Source: Chaunax sp. Z400
Lineage: Eukaryota; Chordata; Actinopteri; Lophiiformes; Chaunacidae
DNA: 64,000 nt
Direction: 5' to 3'
NCBI GenBank assembly: GCA_037577475.1
Contig: CM075188.1
Coordinates: 3,289,001-3,353,000, forward strand
Shown here: positions 57,701 to 64,000 of the stretch, piece after piece
How positions within the stretch are numbered: the stretch's first letter is position 1
Layout of the letters: each line of letters opens with the position of its first letter
Program-made: the position numbers and the translations under genes
Notes under the pieces: model-generated
The model's input: the letters and a program-made list of their open reading frames with translations, nothing else
Told to the model about the DNA's origin: nothing
The model's database searches: none

Positions 57701-60700
57701 GGGACAGGAAGGGATCCAAAGAAAACACTGCACACCAATAAATGGAAACCCTGAGTGCTATTTACAATGGGATGTGTGAAGGAGAACCACCACCATGGGG
57801 TCAGGATGCCACCAGTGTAAGCCTCTAGCTTCTGTCCTGCTGAAGAGAGAAGAGTTAAAAGATTGCACAATATCAAAATAAGTGAATTAACAAAACTAGG
57901 AAGCCAATAAGGAAACAAATAAATCTTTTTTAAACCCAAAAGAAATGGAAAGGACCATATACTATCTATATATATCTAGATATATATAGATATATCTAGA
58001 TATATATACTGTATATATATCTATATATACTGTATATAGATATATATATCTATATATCTATATCTATATATCTATATAGATATATAGATACATCTATATA
58101 TATAGATAGTGATAGATATAGTGATAAACATCTCTTCTCTGTTGTCTTTGCAGGAGGTGTCATGGGCTCCTGGGAACTGCATAACATCAACCTGAATGTG
58201 ACAAAGAAGGCCCGAGTGGTTTTTGAGGCTGTAAGGGGAAAGAGTCCGTCAAAGGGAGGTTTCTCTCTGGATGACATTAACCTGTCATCCACAAAGTGCC
58301 CCCAGCACATCTGGCACATCCACAACATCACCGGCCTACTAGCCACCACACCAGTAGAACAAAAAATGTACAGCCCTCGCTTTCTGTCACTAGCAGGTTA
58401 CTCCTTCCAGGTAAATGCCTTTTTAATATTCTGTTTTTCTAAATCTTGTAAGAATACAGAAACTATAGTTTTTGTTTTTCGTCAGCTACTGTCCTTTTCA
58501 GATATTTATTGACTAAGCAGGCTTTTCTAGTTTTTCCAGTCATTTTGAGTCAGCAACTTACTGACCTTGTCTTAGACCATAAATGCATTTTATTTGACTC
58601 CTACATCCAGGCAACCTCACCAGTCCTTAAAAGAACATTGCGTTCTCGCATCTTCAATACTCAAGTCTGCTCAAAGGTTCTCAGCAGTTTTTACAAATTC
58701 ATATAAGAGTCCAATTGAGCCATCGAATATTATTAAAGTTATTGACCAGGACGTCAATAACTTTAATAACCTTGGTTCTCTAGCAATAGACGCAACAGCA
58801 CCTATCACAACCAGGTCAGTAGCAGTCACTAAACAATCACCGTGGATAAATGATGACATCCGCCACTGTAAGCAAGACTGTAGAAGAGCTGAGCGCTAAT
58901 GGAAAAAAATAAAACTGAACGTTCACCTCTTACACATGAAAGAGCTCCTAAATTTGCTTCATCAGAAAATCAAAGATGTAAGATCAGCTTATTTCTCGGA
59001 ACTAATCACTACTAATAAAAACAATTCTAGAATCCTGTTTAGCACAATAAACCGACTTGTTCAATCCGCACTCACCACTGTCCCTGCCTCCTCAACTGAT
59101 GACTGCCAACGATATCTAGCATTCGTTGTCTCGAAAGTCAATAACATCAGATCCAACATCATACCACCAATCACCACCTCCATCCAGTTAAAACCAATTC
59201 CTAGCTTCCTAACTCAACTTACCCCTGTCACACTGAAAAATCTCCTACAGACAATTTCCCATTTACATCCATCTTCCTGCAGCCTAGACATCGTAACAGC
59301 TACATTTTTGAAAGAAGTCCTGCCTGCCATTGCCCCTGCCGTACTCAGAATTATTATTATTATTATTATTAATTAACTCCTCACTCACTTCTGGCTGCTT
59401 CCCCGACCAATTTAAAACTGCCTCGTCCAACCACTTCTAAAAAAACCTGGCCTTGATCAATCAAATATCAACAATTATAGACCCATCTCTTAATTGCCAT
59501 TCATCTCCAAAATCCTGGAAAAACCTGTGGCCAACCAACTCACCCAAGCAATCAATAATAACAACACTTTTGACAAATTCCAGTCTGGTTATTGACAAAA
59601 ACATAGCACCGAAACTGCTCTTTTAAGAGTTACCAATGACATCCTCTTAAAAGCAGATAAAGGAGAACCATCCATTCTGATATTACTCGACATAAACGCC
59701 GCCTTTGACACTACTGATCACTCCATCCTTTTAGACAGATTACATAGATATGTCGGTGTTTCAGGTAAAGCCCTCCAGTGGTTCAAATCATATTTATCAG
59801 ACAGACATTTCTTTGTGTCCATTGGAAACCATTCATCATCCCCTGCCCCTCTGTTATACGGAGTGCCTCAAGGCTCAGTTCTTGGCCCAATCCTATTTTC
59901 CATCTACATGCTTCCCCTTAGCCAGATAAGAAATCACTTTGCTTGTATATCTGTTATACTGTTACGTCGATGATACTCAGCTGTACATGTCCATAAATGA
60001 ATAATTACTCTAACATAAACACTCTCCATGAATGTTTAGCCACCATAAAGGACTGGATGGCACAGAATTACCTGCAACTTAATTCTGACAAAACAGAGCT
60101 CCTCATTATCGGCCCAGACAATAAAACCAAAGACATTCTCAAGCACATTGGTCCACTTGCTCCCCTGGCTAAACCTTATGCTAAAAACCTCGGTGTCATA
60201 TTTGACCCTCATCTAAATTTTGATCACCATGTTAATAAACTGGTTCAATCCTGCTACTTTCAGCTAAGAAACATTGCCAAAATAAACCCTCTACTTTCAA
60301 CCCCTGACCTTGAATGCATCATTCACACCTTCATTCTCCCCGTCTCGATTTCTGCAACTCACTTTTTACCTGCCTGAGTCAAACCGCTCTGGCACGACTA
60401 CAGCTAGTCCAGAATGCAGCCGCAAGACTTTTAACTGGTACTAATCATCATTCACACATCACACCAGTTTTAGCCTCACTGCATTGGCTGCCTGTCAAGT
60501 ATAGGATAGATTTTAAGATACTCCTAATCACCTACAAGGCTCTCCATGGCTTTGCTCCCACGTACATCTCTGAGCTGCTGACCCCCTACACTACCATCAG
60601 GCCCCTCAGGTCTTCCAGTCAGTTCTTGCTCACTGTACCATTAACCAATCTCAAAACTAAAGGCAACTGCTCATTTACTACCATAGCTCCTAAATTATGG

Positions 60701-62333
60701 AACAACCTCCCTGTCCCACTCGGATCAACTGAGTCTGTTGACTCTTTTAAAAAACTGCTGAAAACCTATTTTATCAACTCGCCTATTCATGATTGTGTCT
60801 GCCCCTTGCAATGTATGTTTTTTTTATTTTGTGTGTGTTTTTATGTTTGTATACTAAGCTCTTTTTTGTAAAGCACTTTGTAACTTCAGTTTTGAAAGGT
60901 GCTATAGAAATAAAGTTTTACCTACTTACTTACTTAAAACCAGAATAGAAGCATTTTTAAATTTGTGCATGGTGACTACATGCATGATATTGTATTAAAT
61001 TATCTACTTTTAAACATTTCTTTTTAATTCTTTCCAATTCTCCATTACATCATAGTTAAGTAAATTTCCAATGATTTAGAGAAGCCCAGAATGGACAAAT
61101 CAAACACTGACCATATAGAGGGCCTTTTACGATATCTGTGTTTTTTCACATTTTTTGTCACCACTGTTGAGGAGACTGAGACGAGGCGTGTTCAGTTGCT
61201 TGCAATCTGCAACCCACTACTAAATGTCACGAAATCCTACACATGGTTTCAAAACTACCAGTTGCTTTTAAAGTTTCTTCAAACGGCTCTGTGATCTGTA
61301 GGTGGGTGTGTACCTAAATGGAAAAAGCACCCGTCCGGGGTACATGGCCACCTACTTCCACCTGACTTCAGGCCCCAATGACCACAGCCTCAAGTGGCCG
61401 TGTCCTTGGCAGCAGGCAACTATTGCCCTGATGGATCAGCAGTCTGACATCAGACAGCAAATGAACATGCACCGAATGGTCACTACTGACCCTGGAAAGA
61501 TGTCCTCTGATGGTAAGCAAAGGGTGGACAACTTGACTACACGCTCATTCTGTTCTTTATACAGTGAAATGATTTTATTGAGTTGTCATGTCCATCCAAC
61601 AGAGAGTGACAGTTCATCTGTTTCTCCCAGGCACTGAATTCTACTGGGACGATCCCAGAAAGGTGGGGTCAAAAGTGACTGCATCTGATGGCAGCTATTA
61701 CTATCGAGGACCAGGCACCGGAACGAGTACCTTCATCACCCACAGCAGGCTAAAGAGCAGAAACTTCATCAAAGGAGATGACGCCTTCTTCCTCTTCAGT
61801 CTGGAAGGTGTCAACTATAAAGAACTCAGACTTATATTAACATATATCATCCTGTCTTTGAATCTTTAGGGTGATTATCTATCTCTGTGTCCTCAGATAT
61901 ATCTGATCTGCTGAGGTCTCAGTCTCTTCCTCGCTCTGCAGCCCACCCTGTTGTCAGTCACATGAAGGCTGCAGACCATGGTGCTCCACAGGGGGCTGCT
62001 AACAACCTCACAGTGGTTATAGCTGTGGTAGGGTCTGTAATAGCAGCCACATTGGTGGTTTCCATGCTGATTGGCTGGAAGATGACAAGGAGACAGCAGG
62101 AGAGTGATGAGCTGGTGAACATACACAACTTGCCTGATATCATGGACGTGAGTGTAAGATGTGTAACAAAACAGAGTAAAGTTATAGCTACTTAGGTTAC
62201 TGTCCATGCTGTAATTTTGGTAAAGCAAACTGTCATGTTCTTTGCTTGTGTTTACAAATCACTACTAGACGTTTCTCTATCATTACAGGAGCAACCAACA
62301 AAAGATATATCAGCTGTTTTCACAAATCCATGA
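48738..62333 (+). CDS. mep1b: Meprin A subunit beta-like metalloprotease (15 exons, 686 aa)
   Basis: A zinc endopeptidase of the astacin family, made as a type I membrane protein that cleaves peptides and extracellular proteins at intestinal and kidney surfaces. Exons: 48738-48779, 48885-48912, 49180-49230, 49321-49364, 50386-50464, 50571-50688, 51674-51852, 51970-52188, 52447-52596, 54201-54410, 58154-58410, 61302-61512, 61631-61807, 61897-62147, 62289-62333; all phases join. Domains: signal peptide (about 1-20), propeptide, astacin domain (about 60-255), MAM (about 256-428), MATH (about 430-590), transmembrane segment (about 626-649), short tail. Similarity to meprin beta is strong (RNSIIGDKYRWP, EDSLEMNAKGVIL). 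The EGF module usually found between MATH and the membrane is absent. Human meprin beta is 701 residues. A polyadenylation signal follows at 62445. Confidence 0.92.
48780..51673. other. mep1b introns 1-6
   Basis: Between the small exons lie introns of 105, 267, 90, 1021, 106 and 985 bp. The larger ones (49365-50385 and 50689-51673) show no recognisable transposon or RNA gene; a TTA microsatellite occurs at about 49247-49262. Confidence 0.6.
50571..52188 (+). CDS. mep1b: mep1b catalytic domain exons
   Basis: Exons 50571-50688, 51674-51852 and 51970-52188. The zinc site reads HEFLHALGFWHE (His150, Glu151, His154, His160 in my numbering, exon 51674-51852), and the Met-turn SVMHYS has Met207 and Tyr209. 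These are the full astacin HExxHxxGxxHE and SxMHY motifs, so the enzyme should be active. The Cys in GSGCYSS and in GRNCDR are the usual astacin disulfide positions. Confidence 0.93.
52447..58410 (+). CDS. mep1b: mep1b MAM domain exons
   Basis: Exons 52447-52596, 54201-54410 and 58154-58410. Hallmarks: SCDFEQENICGMFQ start, NMGRCKGRGYFMHF, CLQFFLHNTG, GSWELHNINLNVTKKARVVF and GGFSLDDINLSSTKC. MAM domains mediate meprin dimer assembly. The last exon also begins the MATH domain (CPQHIWHIHNIT). Confidence 0.9.
53139..53396 (-). pseudogene. Tc1-like transposase N-terminal fragment
   Basis: On the minus strand a frame reads GKHKDLSISDEHRIVMARRL and QHISKTADLAG, the helix-turn-helix start of fish Tc1-like transposases. 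It is frameshifted soon after and no catalytic part follows. It lies in the mep1b intron 52597-54200, which shows nothing else I can name. Confidence 0.7.
54427..57425. mobile_element. Fold-back DNA element with internal minisatellite
   Basis: Left arm about 54427-54650 starts acaacccaaattccaaaaaa and includes ttgatgccagcaacacattt and gttgggacagtggcaa. The right arm, 57297-57425, is its imperfect inverse (gtcccaactgttttgaatat, tgttgctggcatcaagttct, tgttattttcaattacatat). Arms of well over 100 bp flank a unique segment and a long 38-bp repeat array. It resembles a very common non-autonomous DNA transposon of fish. The outermost right end (pair of 54427-54500) appears lost. Confidence 0.7.
55020..57174. 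repeat. 38-bp minisatellite, about 57 units
   Basis: Units read gcattaaaaacagacaggat then tctgtagtggacatcact, 38 bp, with 37-bp variants lacking one g (tagtgacatc). Variation is concentrated at the three bases before ttaaaaac (gca, aca, gta, gaa, gcg, tca). The array is over 2.1 kb and grew from one segment inside the fold-back element, since the first unit continues smoothly from ggccctcagacgccactg. Confidence 0.95.
57470..57950 (-). mobile_element. LTR fragment related to the gypsy LTR
   Basis: cacctgggaaatttcgcccc with aataaa, then ggagacgtgattccatatga and attttattcag, correspond to caccttgggaattcgaccca, ggagacgtggttccacttaa and gtttttattata in the LTR at 28180-28320. A later gaaccaccaccatgggg matches gaaaccaccacctgggac. 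A diverged, partial copy with no internal region nearby. Confidence 0.5.
57960..58115. repeat. AT-rich TATC/TA microsatellite
   Basis: Imperfect tatatctagatatatataga-type repeats, about 155 bp, ending about 40 bp before the acceptor of the mep1b exon at 58154. Confidence 0.9.
58530..60945 (+). mobile_element. L2-type LINE (jockey superfamily), broken
   Basis: Pol-like blocks in shifting frames: ITTRSVAVTKQSPWINDDIR (about 58805-58860), FQSGY then STETALLRVTNDILLKADKG (about 59580-59660), ILLDINAAFDTTDHSILLDR, GVPQGSVLGPILFSIYMLPL (about 59870-59920), a YVDDTQLY catalytic box (about 59962-59985), and the 3' part at 60314-60871 with HITPVLASLHWLPVKYRIDF and KALHGFAPTYISELLTPY. Stops and frameshifts are frequent. 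The 3' end is a short acttacttactta run at about 60925-60942, fitting L2-type LINEs whose ends are short tandem repeats. It lies in sense in the mep1b intron 58411-61301. Confidence 0.85.
61302..62333 (+). CDS. mep1b: mep1b MATH, membrane segment and tail exons
   Basis: Exons 61302-61512 and 61631-61807 finish MATH (GYMATYFHLTSGPNDHSLKW, WPCPWQQA, FITHSRLKSRNFIKGDDAFF). Exon 61897-62147 begins DISDLLRS, has a cysteine-free linker of about 35 residues, then the hydrophobic span NLTVVIAVVGSVIAATLVVS MLIG and a basic WKMTRRQ stop-transfer. The last exon ends DISAVFTNP. No EGF-type cysteines occur between MATH and the membrane. Confidence 0.9.
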
Positions 62334-64000
62334 TGTCACCACCAAAGCAAAGAGAAAAAGAAAAAACAGCACTTACCAGACCAGGGCATGTTTCTAAATG
62401 ACCAGATTGTTAAATGACTCTTTCTCATGTATAAACTGAATTTGAATAAAATCTCCTCTCAGCATTCATCATCAAATGATTCGTTTCAGTTCATTACAGT
62501 ATCTCCATGACCAGTCAGAGAGAGTGATTTACAGTATTGTGTTAACAGGCTCCTCAACCATGTAATTAGCTGTGAGGATACTTACACAACCTGCAGATTT
62601 GCATACTGTACTTAGTTGTGTCCTACATAACCATCTTGTTCCCATGTGGCTCAGCTGCAGCTCCATTTTATGCTTTCAGAAGGCCTCATCCCAGCCTAAT
62701 GAACTCAGTCACAGAGTCTGATTGATCATGAGATCCTACAGAGTAAATGCTATACCTATTTTTAAGACATTCAGTTAACTGCAGCCACCACTGAAGACAC
62801 CAAGGTATTGTTTTCCATATTAGTTTTAGGAAAATGGGCATTTTAATCACTTCAAGAGGCTTTAATAATCTGCAGTATTACACAAATTGTACACTCAACT
62901 TTAACTGTTTTTAGGCAAAACAAAATAATTATTTATTTCAAGTAAAATAAATCCATCGCAATTGTCCTAAACAGTGTGATGACGCTCTGAAACTGCAGTT
63001 AAATGGTCAATTATGCTGTGTTATAAACTGGGAAATATGGGATCAATACAATGCTGAGTTAAATTAATACAAGACATATTGGATAGTCATCCCTAATGCT
63101 GGTTAATATCAACTACAATGCTGGGTCAATTAAACTGGTTCAATGTTATAACCAAGTGTTGGCTCATATTCATTAAAATGTCTTATTCTTTCAGTCTCAT
63201 AAAAAAATTACTGTTTTCATGTTTTGTTACAGTAAAATCTGTCAATAAAAATCTATTTTTCAAAAGATTGACTGTCTATTAAACAATTGAATTAAATTAA
63301 GGCCTTTCTGTTTTTGCATACCTTTGTCTTTTGCTTTATAAACTTGTAATTGTTTACAGTATCATTACGTTTTATACGTCCCAGAATCAGCGCAACCTCA
63401 GCTAACTGTATATTTCACTCAATAAAGATCTGCAGTGTATACAATAACAGGTGCTATTAGTACATTAAACAAACAAACATGTAACTTTTTACATGTAACA
63501 TGTAACTTATTTTATTCAAAACAGCACTGCAAGTCATAAAAATTCACACATTTCATCGGATTATGCTAGAAGTGATTTGAAGCGTCTGACTGCTGTTAAT
63601 GAGTTCTGCCCATTCTTCTGGGCATTATCATTATCGATTGGCATTTAATTTAATTTCGTACCATAATAGAGTATTTTTCTTACAGATTACACACTATCTA
63701 CAGCGTTGGGACTAATGCATTACAGTAGTATTACTTGTAATTACAACAAAGTAATGTAACATGCTACACACAATGTGTTACCGCCCGACTACGGGGTCGA
63801 CTATCGTGTACAACATCAAAGTGTGTTGAATAAGACATACTAAATATCTCTTACTTTTGTCTTGATGGATTCTGTTGTTAACTGTTGTGAGAAGGTTTGT
63901 AATGCAACCTTGAACAGCAATGTATTTTAGGAGGCTTTCTAAAATAAATCGATCATGATTAATGCTGAAGGTCTTTTGTCATTATTTATCAATACTTCCA
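62334..64000. other. mep1b 3' UTR and downstream flank
   Basis: After the poly(A) signal the sequence is AT-rich. At about 63705-63800 a piece with gcgttgggactaatgcatta and gtaattacaacaaagtaatg resembles a common fish repeat. No gene recognised. Confidence 0.5.
62445..62450 (+). terminator. mep1b: mep1b polyadenylation signal
   Basis: A canonical aataaa lies 112 bp after the stop codon, followed by a c/t-rich stretch. It implies a short 3' UTR of about 130 bp. Confidence 0.7.

Overview
This window is nuclear DNA from a ray-finned fish, most likely a percomorph-type teleost. The evidence is the vertebrate exon-intron genes (kdm4a, a meprin beta gene, a fish-type C2H2 zinc-finger gene and a TAAR-type receptor relic) and the dense teleost repeat load: tRNA-derived SINEs, Tc1, hAT and Harbinger relics, R4-type and L2-type LINEs, and gypsy and retrovirus-like fragments. 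It contains no bacterial operons, CRISPR arrays or plasmid features.

Layout. 1-23514 is the 3' two thirds of kdm4a (+ strand, 14 exons, about 741 codons). It covers the linker after the catalytic domain, the double PHD region and the tandem Tudor domains; the JmjN/JmjC exons lie upstream of the window. Its introns hold SINEs, a Harbinger transposase relic, a Harbinger-type MITE, a gypsy integrase scrap beside a 42-bp minisatellite, a hAT transposase relic, an R4/Rex6-like LINE relic and a Tc1 element inserted into an older repeat. 23515-28100 is 3' flank with a diverged four-unit tandem repeat. About 28100-33860 is a 5'-truncated Ty3/gypsy retrotransposon on the minus strand with a long 3' LTR. 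35908-39894 (minus) is a two-exon fish zinc-finger gene with 16 fingers. 42336-43184 is a TAAR pseudogene. About 44900-46650 is a decayed endogenous retrovirus fragment (gag, nucleocapsid, protease, start of RT). 48738-62333 (+) is a complete 15-exon meprin beta-like gene, 686 codons, lacking an EGF module. Its introns contain a fold-back DNA element carrying about 57 copies of a 38-bp minisatellite, an LTR fragment, a long AT microsatellite, a Tc1 fragment and an L2-type LINE. 62334-64000 is 3' UTR and repeat-bearing flank.

The genes are not functionally linked as far as can be seen: kdm4a is a nuclear chromatin enzyme, the zinc-finger protein a likely DNA-binding factor, and meprin beta a membrane metalloprotease. 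I found no convincing undescribed system. The most useful second-look items are the EGF-less meprin, the phase mismatch between the two zinc-finger exons, the minisatellite grown inside a fold-back transposon, a TG tract at a kdm4a 3' splice site and a GC-AG intron. All exon boundaries were read by eye from splice signals, reading phase and family similarity; no alignment or transcript data were available.
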